DNA of 64,000 nt. Source: Pelagibacterium flavum. Lineage in GTDB: Bacteria; Pseudomonadota; Alphaproteobacteria; Rhizobiales; Devosiaceae. The stretch spans positions 2,783,001-2,847,000 of the forward strand of contig NZ_CP107716.1 of NCBI RefSeq assembly GCF_025854335.1, written 5' to 3'. The translations under genes were made by a program, and so were the position numbers. A model generated the notes under the pieces. It was given only the letters and a program-made list of their open reading frames with translations. It was not told the origin of the DNA and searched no databases. Positions 8,899-17,083 of the stretch are shown here, piece after piece; the stretch's first letter is position 1; each line of letters opens with the position of its first letter.

Positions 8899-9192
8899 AT
8901 GTCGAAACGAAAGCAGCATTCGCCCGAGTTCAAGGCGAAGGTCGCCCTGGAAGCATTGAAGGGCGAAGAGACGGTATCGGAATTGGCGAGCCGGTTCGGT
9001 ATCCACCCCACGATGATCCACCAATGGAAGCGGGCGTTACTCGAAGGGGCATCGGGTGTGTTCGAGCGTGGCGGGCGCAAAAAGCCAGAGATTGACGATG
9101 AACAGGTCAAGGATCTGCACGCCAAGATCGGAGAGCTGGCCGTCGCCAACGATTTTTTGTCACGAAAGCTCAAGCCCTGGGGCGGGAAGTGA
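8899..9192 (+). CDS. IS3-family transposase OrfA (helix-turn-helix subunit)
   Basis: A 97-residue protein starting MSKRKQHSPEFKAKVALEAL, the common opening of IS3-type OrfA. A helix-turn-helix follows (ETVSELASRFGIHPTMIHQWK), and a C-terminal helix may act as a leucine zipper. It recognises the IS ends. The frame begins 78 bases inside the left end and overlaps orfB in a GTGA arrangement. A fused OrfAB made by frameshifting is typical of the family, but a start codon exists here for OrfB. Confidence 0.93.
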   Translation: MSKRKQHSPEFKAKVALEALKGEETVSELASRFGIHPTMIHQWKRALLEGASGVFERGGRKKPEIDDEQVKDLHAKIGELAVANDFLSRKLKPWGGK

Positions 9193-10052
9193 GACGGGGG
9201 ATGATAGAACCTGATCACCCCGTTCTCTCGATTGGCAAGCAGTGCACGCTGCTGTCGCTCTCGCGTTCCTCGTTCTACTACACGCCGAAAGGCGAGACCG
9301 AGATCAACCTCGCGCTAATGCGCAGGATCGATGAGCAATTCCTGGAGACACCCTTCTTCGGAGTCCGGCAGATGACCTGGCACCTGCGCAATGAAGGGCA
9401 CCTGGTGAACGAGAAGCGCGTGCGGCGGCTGATGCGGCTCATGGGGCTGATGCCAATCTACCAGAAGCCCAATACCTCGAGACCGGCCAAGGGACACAAG
9501 GTTTGGCCGTATCTTCTAAAGGGATTGAGGGTGGAACGTCCGAACCAGGCCTGGGCTGCGGACATCACGTATCTTCCGATGCGCCGGGGCTTTCTCTACC
9601 TGGTGGCCATCATGGACTGGCACACCCGCAAAGTCTTGGCCTGGCGCATCTCGAACACGCTGGAGGCAGACTTCTGCATCGAAGCATTGAACGAGGCGGT
9701 CCACAAGTTCGGCCCACCCGAGGTCATGAACACCGATCAAGGCAGCCAGTTCACGTCCTTTGCCTGGACCGATCGGTTGCGACGAATGGGAGTGCGCATC
9801 TCCATGGATGGCAAGGGGCGGTTCCTCGACAATATCTTTGTCGAGCGGCTCTGGCGCACCCTCAAATACGAATGCGTCTATCTGCACGCTTGGGAAACTG
9901 GATCACAGGCTCGTGCTGGCGTCCGCGACTGGATGGAATTCTACAATCATCGACGCCCTCATTCCGCCCTTGGCGGTAAACCGCCTGCCGTGATCTATTG
10001 GCAGCGCATTGAGCAAAACCAACCCGACCAGCAGGTGCAACGAGTAGCTTAA
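9189..10052 (+). CDS. IS3-family transposase OrfB (DDE integrase catalytic subunit)
   Basis: The 287-residue protein has the N-terminal HTH_21-like segment (MRRIDEQFLETPFFGVRQM) and an integrase core. The DDE residues are visible: D in AADITYLP, D in NTDQGSQFTS and E in NIFVERLWRTLKYE, followed by the C-terminal YNHRRPHSALGG. It starts with GTG overlapping the orfA stop. No frameshift or internal stop is seen. Confidence 0.93.
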   Translation: MRRGMIEPDHPVLSIGKQCTLLSLSRSSFYYTPKGETEINLALMRRIDEQFLETPFFGVRQMTWHLRNEGHLVNEKRVRRLMRLMGLMPIYQKPNTSRPAKGHKVWPYLLKGLRVERPNQAWAADITYLPMRRGFLYLVAIMDWHTRKVLAWRISNTLEADFCIEALNEAVHKFGPPEVMNTDQGSQFTSFAWTDRLRRMGVRISMDGKGRFLDNIFVERLWRTLKYECVYLHAWETGSQARAGVRDWMEFYNHRRPHSALGGKPPAVIYWQRIEQNQPDQQVQRVA

Positions 10053-10322
10053 TTTACGCCGAAATCTGTCCAGCGATTGGGGGGTAGCTCATAGATCTTC
10101 GCGAGCTGGAACCTCCCGAGCCAATGAAGAGAGTTCTGGAGGTGCTGGAAACGCTCGAGGACGGTGCCGTTCTTCGGGCAGTTCTGCTGCGGGAACCCCT
10201 GTTTTTGTTCCCGGAGCTAGCTAAGCGCGGCCATATTTGGAAGGGGTCATCAAACGGGTCGAACAGCTATGTGCTTGAGGTTCGAGCAACTCTCAGGGAC
10301 AGGTCTCGAACCTGAGCGCCGC

Positions 10323-10892
10323 ATGTTCATCCAAACCGAAGAGCTACCGGATTCCGAGGCCATGCTTTTCTGGCCAGGCACTGAAGTCTGTTCCGATGCT
10401 CCCGTTCACTTCCTGCGTTCCCACAGGATCGCCGATCACCGGCTCGCACGAAAGTTGCTAGAAATTCGAGGCGTCTCGTCCGTCACACTGCATACAGATT
10501 CTGTCACAGTCGAGAAATCAGGGGCGGCCTGGTCACAGTTGAAACCGGCCATCCTGGCAGCAATTACCGAGCATTTCCGATCGTGCGCATTGCGAAGCGA
10601 GGATGAGATTCTTCTGGCTGAAATTGAGGCGGCACTGCGTCAAGTGATCGATCCAGAGCTGGGGCTGAACGTTATGGACCTAGGGCTCATTTATGCCCTG
10701 CAGCTGGGTAAAGCTGGCCAGGTTCTGATTACGATGACGACGACAACCATCGGCTGTCCCGCCACCACTTACCTGGTCGATGGCGTTCGCGCCGCAGCAG
10801 AATCGGTTGCGGGACGCCACGCGGTAAACGTTGAACTGACTTACGATCCTCGATGGACGCCCGAACTCATACGAGATGGCACGCCATATTGA
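10323..10892 (+). CDS. Nfu N-terminal domain fused to MIP18 (DUF59) domain, Fe-S assembly protein
   Basis: Residues 1-85 match the Nfu/NifU N-terminal scaffold domain (MFIQTEELPDSEAMLFWPG, HRIADHRLARKLLEIRGVSSV). Residues 100-185 are a MIP18/DUF59 domain (QVIDPELGLNVMDLGLIY, TTTTIGCPATTYL). The CxxC-bearing C-terminal Nfu domain is absent, replaced by the MIP18 module. Both modules act in Fe-S cluster maturation, so the fusion probably serves Fe-S enzymes of anaerobic respiration or UbiU/UbiV. The start is the ATG at 10323, eight bases after the split DUF2249 gene; an earlier frame start at 10269 overlaps that gene and is unlikely. Confidence 0.82.
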   Translation: MFIQTEELPDSEAMLFWPGTEVCSDAPVHFLRSHRIADHRLARKLLEIRGVSSVTLHTDSVTVEKSGAAWSQLKPAILAAITEHFRSCALRSEDEILLAEIEAALRQVIDPELGLNVMDLGLIYALQLGKAGQVLITMTTTTIGCPATTYLVDGVRAAAESVAGRHAVNVELTYDPRWTPELIRDGTPY

Positions 10893-10924
10893 ACTTGTCG
10901 CGGCGGCGGCCCTCATGAAGCAGT

Positions 10925-10938
10925 TTGATCCCGATCAA
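10925..10938. promoter_or_regulatory. Perfect FNR-type box upstream of the DUF6455 gene
   Basis: TTGATcccgATCAA is a full match to the FNR/ANR consensus. It lies 52 bases before the ATG at 10990 and just after the Nfu/MIP18 gene, suited to activation of the DUF6455 gene under low O2. No other gene starts nearby on the plus strand. Confidence 0.8.
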
Positions 10939-10989
10939 GGATAATGTTCTGCGCCGCGGATATAATTATCGAATGCAACGGAGGATGAA

Positions 10990-11277
10990 ATGGACTTGAG
11001 ACACTGGGACAATCGTATTGAATTGATGAAGCGGATGGCAGAAGCTTCTGGTCGAGATTTGTTTCTCGCACTGGCACGCGGAAAACTCAGCGGGCTTCAG
11101 TTGCGAAGTAGTGCTTTCCGTTGCATCCGCTGCGATCACAGCGACGCCTGCAGAAAGTTGCTTGAGAGCAGTGAACGGGTGACAGCAGTTCCCCAATTCT
11201 GCGCGAACAAGGCTGTGTTTGACGCCTTGCCGCCTCTCCAATCAGAGGTCCGAGACTTCAGGAGTGTTTTACCATGA
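10990..11277 (+). CDS. DUF6455-like small cysteine protein
   Basis: The 95-residue protein has RKLL-type helices and a cysteine set: FRCIRCDHSDACRKLL (about residues 37-52) and PQFCANKAVFDAL (residues 70-82). This matches the small DUF6455 family common in alphaproteobacteria and often under FNR control. The four cysteines suggest a metal or Fe-S site, which is inference. ATG follows a GGAGG placed six bases upstream. A perfect FNR box lies in its promoter. Confidence 0.75.
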   Translation: MDLRHWDNRIELMKRMAEASGRDLFLALARGKLSGLQLRSSAFRCIRCDHSDACRKLLESSERVTAVPQFCANKAVFDALPPLQSEVRDFRSVLP

Positions 11278-11385
11278 GCAAGACCAAACGTTCTGACCTC
11301 CGCAAACCGCATGTGGCTGGAACATTCGGGCGATGCCGCCCATCCAGCGCTGGCTCCTAACCTGCTGTTTTTCACCTCGGCATTG

Positions 11386-11630
11386 GAGACACGGCCCGTA
11401 CGGCGGCGGTTTCCCAGCTGGCGTGCGTCGGGCGCAACGATCTCGTTTTCGGTCGGCGGCGTTCAGCAACAGCAGCGCTGGAGTGGGGCTGGACAGCCGC
11501 TGGCCCAGTCATTTCTCATGTCTTGACAGCAAGTTACCATCGGGTTTCGCTAACCAAACGCAGTCGTGACTGGAGTTGCTTGGGGCCACTACACCGCGAT
11601 AGCGTGCTGGTTGGTCCAAGGCGATCGGGG
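11386..11630 (+). pseudogene. Decayed DUF2061-like gene (relic)
   Basis: One frame reads ETRPVRRRFPSWRASGATISF from 11386, resembling the DUF2061 start (ET..R.....SWRa.GTi.tF). Pieces resembling its end (a His-Arg pair and WSKAIG near 11612-11629) lie in other frames. Several frameshifts and stops separate them, so no product is expected. DUF2061 proteins are small membrane proteins of unknown function. The match is by eye and moderate. A short 27-codon frame from 11274 leads into it. Confidence 0.35.
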
Positions 11631-12112
11631 ATGGGAACAATACGGCGTTTTTTAAGGCTGTCATGGCTGAGCTCCTTAAGGTGCCAACAGGGTCGTGGCC
11701 TTGGCCTTGGGCAAGAGCATGAGAGAAGCGTTCTGCCGCGTGGCTAGCTGTGGCAGACGAAGCGCTCCGCAGTGGTGTGCGCGTATGCTCACTCTACTGG
11801 CTTTTCCGCACAGCCGTACAAACCTAATTTGATCAAAGTTTGCGCCTTCGCAAAGACGGAAGGTCGAGCCGGTGCGAAAACTCGGTCGTCGGCATTTAGG
11901 CTCCGAGAGCGTAATGCTCGCGTCCAGATGTTGCTTTTCCCGTGGCAGCTTGCCCTCGCGTTCAGGACGCAGGTCGGTGCATTGAGGCTTATGTGACCGT
12001 GCTCGCACTCATAAAGACAGCATTCCCAATCAGGTTTTGCTTCTGCCGCGGAGCCAGGTCCCTGTTGTTGCCTCACCGTGGCCCGGGGAAACAGAGCAGT
12101 ATCCGGCCAACA
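11631..12112. other. Gene-free stretch between DUF2061 relic and IS21 element
   Basis: No frame here has a recognisable family, a good ribosome site or a credible length. A minus-strand frame (12008-11676) has a Cys/His-rich start but no family I know. The one clear signal is the NnrR-type palindrome at 11839-11854. The stretch looks like the remains of the anaerobic island beside the IS21 element. Confidence 0.5.
11839..11854. promoter_or_regulatory. Perfect NnrR-type palindrome without a target gene
   Basis: TTTGCGccttCGCAAA is an exact inverted repeat with a 4-base centre, like the TTGCG-N4-CGCAA sites bound by NnrR-type Crp/Fnr regulators in alphaproteobacteria. No gene begins within 250 bases on either strand before the IS21 end at 12113. 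Its former target gene may have been lost. Confidence 0.55.
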
Positions 12113-12234
12113 TGAGAACGGCGGTGCAAAATTAGTCCACGGTAGCGGCTGGATTGTCCTGCTGCGGGCGGCTTAAAAGTCGTCCACCTATTTTCCTTCT
12201 GCAATTTGTGCGGGAGGGACGAGGGATCTACACC

Positions 12235-13728
12235 GTGGACTTATATTTGAAGGTTCGTCTGGCTTGCGATGGCGGCATGAGCCAGCGCGAAGCAGCCAGG
12301 CATTTCGGCATCTCGCGCGATACGGTTCGCAAGATGATGGCGTATTCTGTTCCGCCGGGCTATCGGCGGCAGGCGCCGGTGCGACGCCCGAAGCTGGACG
12401 CGTTCATCGCGATCATTGATCGGTGGCTTGACGAGGACCGGGCGGTCCCGCGCAAGCAGCGTCATACGGCCAAACGCGTTTTTGATCGCCTTCGTGACGA
12501 ACATGGGTTTGCCGGCGGCTACACGATCATCAAGGACTACATGCGCGAGCGGGACCGGCGCGGTCAGGAAGTATTTGTGCCGCTGGCCCATCCTGCCGGA
12601 CATGGACAGGCCGATTTCGGGGAGGCTGTGGTTATCATCGGCGGGGTGGAACAGAAGGCGCACTTTTTCGTGCTCGATCTGCCCCACAGCGACGCCTGCT
12701 ATGTCCGGGCTTATCCGGCAGCTGTGGCTGAAGCATGGGTGGACGGCCATATCCACGCGTTCGCCTTTCTGGGCGCAGTGCCGCAATCGATCGTCTACGA
12801 CAACGACCGCTGCCTGGTGGCAAAAATTCTTCCTGACGGCACGCGCAAGCGGGCAACGCTGTTCAGCGGGTTTTTGTCCCACTACCTGATCCGGGACCGT
12901 TATGGCCGCCCCGGCAAGGGCAATGACAAGGGCAGTGTTGAAGGACTTGTGGGCTATGCCCGCCGCAACTTCATGGTGCCGATCCCCCGATTTGCAACCT
13001 GGGACGCGTTCAACCTGTGGCTCGAGGAGCAGTGCCGCAGGCGCCAGGGCGATCGGCTACGCGGGGAGAGCGAGACGATCGGCGAACGGCTGCAACGCGA
13101 TCTGGCGGCGATGCGGCCGCTGCCGGCATCGCCCTTCGAGGCCTGCGACCAGGCCAGCGGCCGGGTCTCCTCCCAGGCGCTGGTGCGCTACAGAACCAAC
13201 GACTATTCCGTCCCTGTTGCCTATGGCCATCAGGACGCCTGGATCCGTGGCTATGTCGATGAGGTGGTGATCGGCTGCGGCGGGGAGACCATCGCCCGTC
13301 ATCCGCGCAGTTATGGGCGCGAAGACATCGTCTTTGACCCACTGCATTACCTGCCGCTGATCGAGCACAAGATCAATGCGCTCGACCAGGCGGCCCCGCT
13401 CCAGGGCTGGGAACTTCCCGAGGCGTTCGCCACACTGCGTCGCCTGATGGAAGCGCGGATGGGCAAGCAGGGCCGGCGCGCCTATGTGCAAGTGTTGCGT
13501 CTTCTGGAAAGCTTCGATCTGGCCGACCTGCATGCGGCCATAAAGCAGGCGCTGCACCTGGGCGCCATAAGCTTCGATGCCATCAAGCATCTCGTCCTGT
13601 GCCGGGCCGAACGCCGGCCACCCAGGCTCGACCTTGCCATCTACCCCTATCTGCCCAGAGCCAGTGTCGAGACGACCTCGGCCAAGGCCTATATGGGTCT
13701 GCTGGACCGCGAGGAGGAACTGGCATGA
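12235..13728 (+). CDS. istA: IS21-family transposase IstA
   Basis: The 497-residue protein has an N-terminal helix-turn-helix (MSQREAARHFGISRDTVRKM), then an integrase core with GQADFGEAVV, QSIVYDNDRC and NDKGSVEGLVGYARRNF, which carry the DDE residues, and a Mu-type C-terminal domain. I chose the GTG at 12235 because GAGGG precedes it at the right distance; the frame itself is open from 12154. It cuts and joins the IS ends with the help of IstB. Confidence 0.92.
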   Translation: MDLYLKVRLACDGGMSQREAARHFGISRDTVRKMMAYSVPPGYRRQAPVRRPKLDAFIAIIDRWLDEDRAVPRKQRHTAKRVFDRLRDEHGFAGGYTIIKDYMRERDRRGQEVFVPLAHPAGHGQADFGEAVVIIGGVEQKAHFFVLDLPHSDACYVRAYPAAVAEAWVDGHIHAFAFLGAVPQSIVYDNDRCLVAKILPDGTRKRATLFSGFLSHYLIRDRYGRPGKGNDKGSVEGLVGYARRNFMVPIPRFATWDAFNLWLEEQCRRRQGDRLRGESETIGERLQRDLAAMRPLPASPFEACDQASGRVSSQALVRYRTNDYSVPVAYGHQDAWIRGYVDEVVIGCGGETIARHPRSYGREDIVFDPLHYLPLIEHKINALDQAAPLQGWELPEAFATLRRLMEARMGKQGRRAYVQVLRLLESFDLADLHAAIKQALHLGAISFDAIKHLVLCRAERRPPRLDLAIYPYLPRASVETTSAKAYMGLLDREEELA

Positions 13729-14492
13729 GCAGCGATGCTCCCGAACTCCTGCTTGCCAGCCACCTCAAAGCGCTCAAGCTGCCGACCTTCCTGCGCGAGC
13801 ACCACAAGCTTGCCCGCCAATGCGCGCTCGAGGACGTGGATCATGTCCGCTATCTTGCCCGACTTGTCGAACTCGAACTGATCGACCGGGAACGGCGCAT
13901 GGTCGAGCGTCGCATCAAGGCCGCCCGGTTCCCGGCCGCCAAAAGCCTCGACAGCTTCGAGTTTGCCGCCATCCCCAAGCTCAACAAGATGCTGGTGCTG
14001 GAACTGGCGCGCTGCGAATGGATCGAAAGGCGCGAGAATGTTATCGCGCTCGGACCCAGTGGCACGGGCAAGACCCATGTTGCGATCGGTCTTGGCCTGG
14101 CAGCCTGCCAGAGGGGATTGTCCGTCGGCTTTACCACCGCAGCCGCCCTGGTCAGCGAGATGATGGAGGCGCGCGACGAACGTCGCCTTCTGCGCTTCCA
14201 GAAGCAGATGGCTGGCTACAAGCTGCTCATCATCGACGAACTGGGCTTCGTGCCGCTGTCCAAGACCGGGGCCGAGTTGCTGTTCGAGTTGATCTCGCAG
14301 CGTTACGAGCGCGGCTCCACCCTGATCACCAGCAATCTGCCTTTCGACGAATGGACCGAGACCTTCGGGTCCGAGCGCCTCACCGGCGCGCTCCTCGACC
14401 GCCTGACCCATCACGTCAGCATCCTCGAGATGAATGGTGACAGCTATCGCCTCGCCCAAAGCCGGGCACGCAAAGCCAGCCGCACGTCCTGA
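13725..14492 (+). CDS. istB: IS21-family helper ATPase IstB
   Basis: The 255-residue AAA+ protein has Walker A (GPSGTGKTH, about residue 110), Walker B (LLIIDELGFVPL) and sensor residues ([19 protein letters not shown]). It starts at the ATG overlapping the istA stop; the longer open frame upstream belongs to istA. IstB remodels and activates the IstA transposition complex. Confidence 0.93.
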   Translation: MSSDAPELLLASHLKALKLPTFLREHHKLARQCALEDVDHVRYLARLVELELIDRERRMVERRIKAARFPAAKSLDSFEFAAIPKLNKMLVLELARCEWIERRENVIALGPSGTGKTHVAIGLGLAACQRGLSVGFTTAAALVSEMMEARDERRLLRFQKQMAGYKLLIIDELGFVPLSKTGAELLFELISQRYERGSTLITSNLPFDEWTETFGSERLTGALLDRLTHHVSILEMNGDSYRLAQSRARKASRTS

Positions 14493-14501
14493 AAAACGCA
14501 A

Positions 14502-14560
14502 TGTTGGGGGTATCGAACACCGCTCGGGCTACGCCCTCCCGGCGCTCGATACCCCCAACA
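14502..14560. repeat. 15-bp perfect inverted repeat downstream of istB
   Basis: Arms TGTTGGGGGTATCGA (14502-14516) and TCGATACCCCCAACA (14546-14560) are exact complements with a 29-base loop. They lie between the istB stop and the right IS end. No T-tract follows, so it is not a standard terminator; it may limit read-through or be a transposition-related structure. Confidence 0.8.
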
Positions 14561-14865
14561 TCAAGTGGCCTGGTTTTGCGCCGCCCAATGGCCGACTTTT
14601 ACCCCGCCGTTGACAGATCAGCCTGACTTCGGAGCAACAGGCACAGGGCTGGGATGCTGATCAGAACGAAGCCACCATGGTGTTCGAAATCGGATCCGAA
14701 CTCCGCGTAGGCTATGGCGGCTACGTCGCCTGTTCTGCTTAAGGGTCGAGGAAGGGCCGGCAAACCAGCGCGCCCTTCCTCGTCTGCCGCGTGCATTGAT
14801 AGCCGACACCGCTTTCCCTCGGCCGCGCAACCCATCTCCGACGGGCTCGTCCGAGCAAAATCTGT

Positions 14866-16905
14866 CTATCGCGTCATGTCGAGCCGCCGTAGCAACTGAG
14901 CGTTGATCGCAACGATGACCGTGCTGGCAGACATTAGCACCGCCCCCACCGCGGGCGCCAGGACGATACCGGCCCAATAGAGCACCCCGGCAGCGAGCGG
15001 GATCGCAACAATATTGTATCCGGCGGCCCACCACAGGTTCTGGATCATCTTGCGATAGGTCGCGCGGCTGAGGGTTACGATGCGGGCGATGTCCCGGGGA
15101 TCAGAACGCACCAGCACCACATCACCGGCTTCGACAGCCACATCGGTTCCCGCACCTACGGCCACTCCGACATCGGCGGTGACGAGAGCGGGCGCGTCGT
15201 TGACGCCATCGCCCACCATGGCAACGCGCTTGCCCCGGGCCTGCAGCTCTTTGATCTTGTCGGACTTCTGATCGGGCAGCACGCCGGAAAAGACTGTATC
15301 TATCCCAAGCTCTCGACCCACAGATCGCGCAACGGCCTCTGAGTCCCCCGTCAGGATGACGACCTCGATACCCATCGACTGTAGCTTGGCTACTGCCTCC
15401 CTAGACTCCGGGCGTACCTGATCGGCGATCGCAAAAACGGCCAAAACGTTCTCGCCCTCCAAAAGATAGATCGCGGCCTGCCCGTTGTCACCAAAGCGAA
15501 GGCTTGCGTTCTCCATGTCATTGTCGAGCTCGACATTGCGTTCCCGCAACAACGCCGGCCCCCCAACGGACAAGCGGCGTGCCTCGACAACAGCCTCGAC
15601 GCCCTTGCCAGCTGCCGCCTCGAAACTCGACGACCGCGGGAGCGCGAGACCTTTGTCTTCTGCGCTCTTGAGCAATGCCTGTGCGATTGGGTGTTCGGAG
15701 TCCCGTTCGACTGCTGCTGCGAGCGACAATACCGTATCCGGATCATTTTCCTTCGCGGCGACAATCTCGACCACCCGGTGGGAACCAAGCGTCAATGTTC
15801 CGGTCTTGTCGAATACGACCGTGTCGAGATTTCGCGCTTCCTCAAGACCGCGACGGTCCCGAATGAGCAAACCATTGCGGGCACCCAGGGTGGTTGAAAT
15901 GGCCGTGACCAGTGGAACGGCGAGCCCTAGGGCGTGAGGACAGGCGATGACGAGCACGGTCACCACCCGGGTAACCGTAAAATCGATCTCGGCACCGAGC
16001 AGCGACCATGCGGCAAGGGTCGCGACACCGGCAACGATGGCAACGATAGTGAGCAGAAAGGCGGCCCGGTCGGCCAGCGCCTGGGCGCGCGAGCGGGATG
16101 ATTGTGCTTGAGAAACCAGCCTCATGATGCCGGCCAAGGCCGTCTCCTGACCTGTTTGAAGCACGCGCACTCGAAGGGAGCCCTGCCCGTTCACGGTGCC
16201 GCCGAGCACTTCGGATCCATCTGTCTTGTCGACCAGTTGAGATTCCCCGGTAATCATGGATTCGTTGACAGCGCTTTTGCCCGACATGACGACGCCATCG
16301 GCCGGAATCGAGGCCCCTGGTCGCACAAGAACGACGTCATCCGTCCTGAGGCCCGACACGGGCACCTCTTCGGTCCTATCTCCTTCAATTACCCGTACAG
16401 CCAAATCGGGCAATAACTTCGCCAGTTCGTTGAGTGCGCCTTGCGCCTGGGAAATCGAGCGCATCTCGATCCAGTGTCCCAGCAGCATGATGGTCACCAA
16501 TGTGGCCAGCTCCCACCACAGCGGGTGACCGTCGAACCCGAGCAAGACGGCAACGCTGTAGACAAACGCAACGGAGATGGCCAGCGAGATCAGCGTCATC
16601 ATGCCCGGGAGCCGCGCCTTGAGCTCACCGATTGCACTGTTCAGAAACACCCACCCCCCGTAGATGAAGACAACCGTCCCAAAAAGGGCGGGAATGAATT
16701 CGGATCCTGGAAACCGTGGCGCCGTATACCCGAACCATTCCTGGATCATCGGCTCCCAAAACACCGTCGGAACTGTGAGGGCCAGTGAGAGCCAGAATTT
16801 GTCACGAAACATTGCCACCGAATGCCCCGCATGCTTGTCGCGTGCCGTGATGTCTTCGGTCTCGGCAGTGTCATGGACATGACGGTGTTGTTGGTGCTGA
16901 TCCAT
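14866..16905 (-). CDS. copB: CopB-type (P1B-3) copper/silver-translocating ATPase
   Basis: The protein has a His-rich N-terminus (DQHQQHRHVH) instead of a CxxC metal-binding domain. The membrane motif CPH (ACPHALGLA) marks the P1B-3 group, which exports Cu(II)/Ag(I). The phosphorylation site DKTGTLT, TGES, the SEHP histidine motif and GDGVNDAPAL are intact. I chose ATG 16905, with GAGGG six bases before it, over the frame start at 16929; length is then 679 residues. It stands alone, divergent from the YdcF-like gene. Zinc or other metals cannot be excluded by eye. Confidence 0.9.
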   Translation of the reverse strand: MDQHQQHRHVHDTAETEDITARDKHAGHSVAMFRDKFWLSLALTVPTVFWEPMIQEWFGYTAPRFPGSEFIPALFGTVVFIYGGWVFLNSAIGELKARLPGMMTLISLAISVAFVYSVAVLLGFDGHPLWWELATLVTIMLLGHWIEMRSISQAQGALNELAKLLPDLAVRVIEGDRTEEVPVSGLRTDDVVLVRPGASIPADGVVMSGKSAVNESMITGESQLVDKTDGSEVLGGTVNGQGSLRVRVLQTGQETALAGIMRLVSQAQSSRSRAQALADRAAFLLTIVAIVAGVATLAAWSLLGAEIDFTVTRVVTVLVIACPHALGLAVPLVTAISTTLGARNGLLIRDRRGLEEARNLDTVVFDKTGTLTLGSHRVVEIVAAKENDPDTVLSLAAAVERDSEHPIAQALLKSAEDKGLALPRSSSFEAAAGKGVEAVVEARRLSVGGPALLRERNVELDNDMENASLRFGDNGQAAIYLLEGENVLAVFAIADQVRPESREAVAKLQSMGIEVVILTGDSEAVARSVGRELGIDTVFSGVLPDQKSDKIKELQARGKRVAMVGDGVNDAPALVTADVGVAVGAGTDVAVEAGDVVLVRSDPRDIARIVTLSRATYRKMIQNLWWAAGYNIVAIPLAAGVLYWAGIVLAPAVGAVLMSASTVIVAINAQLLRRLDMTR

Positions 16906-17083
16906 TCCAATCCCTCTTCGCTCTTGCAACAGCCCTACATGTTTTCAGCCACGAGCACTGATCGCGGGTGAGACAACCTAAGGGTATCGTGCTCCTTCCA
17001 ATGCTGGGAAGGTCAAGTCCTATTCGCGTCAATCCTTTGTTGATGCCGCCAGTGTTAGGTGGCGAAACCAAGGGAGGTTTCCG

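Larger units (their letters stand above)
8821..10091 (+). mobile_element. IS3-family insertion sequence, 1271 bp, with 3-bp target duplication
   Basis: The left end TGAGCTACtCCCC and the inverted right end TGAGCTACCCCCC form imperfect terminal repeats. Both sides are flanked by TAG (8818-8820 and 10092-10094), a 3-bp target duplication usual for IS3. Two transposase frames overlap by four bases. Both frames and both ends look intact, so the element may still be active and the insertion recent. Confidence 0.93.
8535..10315 (+). pseudogene. Tandem DUF2249 gene split by an IS3 element
   Basis: The 5' piece (8535-8820) encodes one DUF2249 domain (IVELDVRPILEAGGEPF, then HQQLRLLVNFKPVPLFQVL). The 3' piece (10095-10315) encodes a second (LDLRELEPPEPMKRVLEVLE, LREPLFLFPEL). 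Removing the IS and one copy of the TAG duplication restores a continuous frame through ACC GTG TTA GAT CTT CGC. The ancestral gene was thus about 168 codons with two DUF2249 domains. The present 5' product would read a few codons into the IS and stop at 8849, leaving a possibly functional single domain. The start overlaps the stop of the NnrS-like gene. Confidence 0.88.
12113..14615 (+). mobile_element. IS21-family element no. 1 (about 2.5 kb)
   Basis: The left end (TGAGAACGGCGGTGCAAAA) and the inverted right end (TGTCAACGGCGGGGTAAAA) are imperfect terminal repeats. Further internal copies of a GGCTTAAAAGTCG-like sequence occur, as IS21 ends often have. istA and istB overlap in ATGA. The flanks (CCAACA left, GATCAG right) show no target duplication, which suggests a deletion or recombination at one end. 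The 250 bases after its right end hold no convincing gene. Confidence 0.85.

Noticed and set aside
11829..11838. TTTGATCAAA palindrome near the NnrR-type box
   Set aside because: The FNR half-sites overlap without the 4-base spacer, so it is not a proper site; chance in AT-rich sequence is likely.
14599..14835. Minus-strand 78-residue frame after copB
   Set aside because: It runs into the IS21 end, lacks a ribosome site and has no known family.
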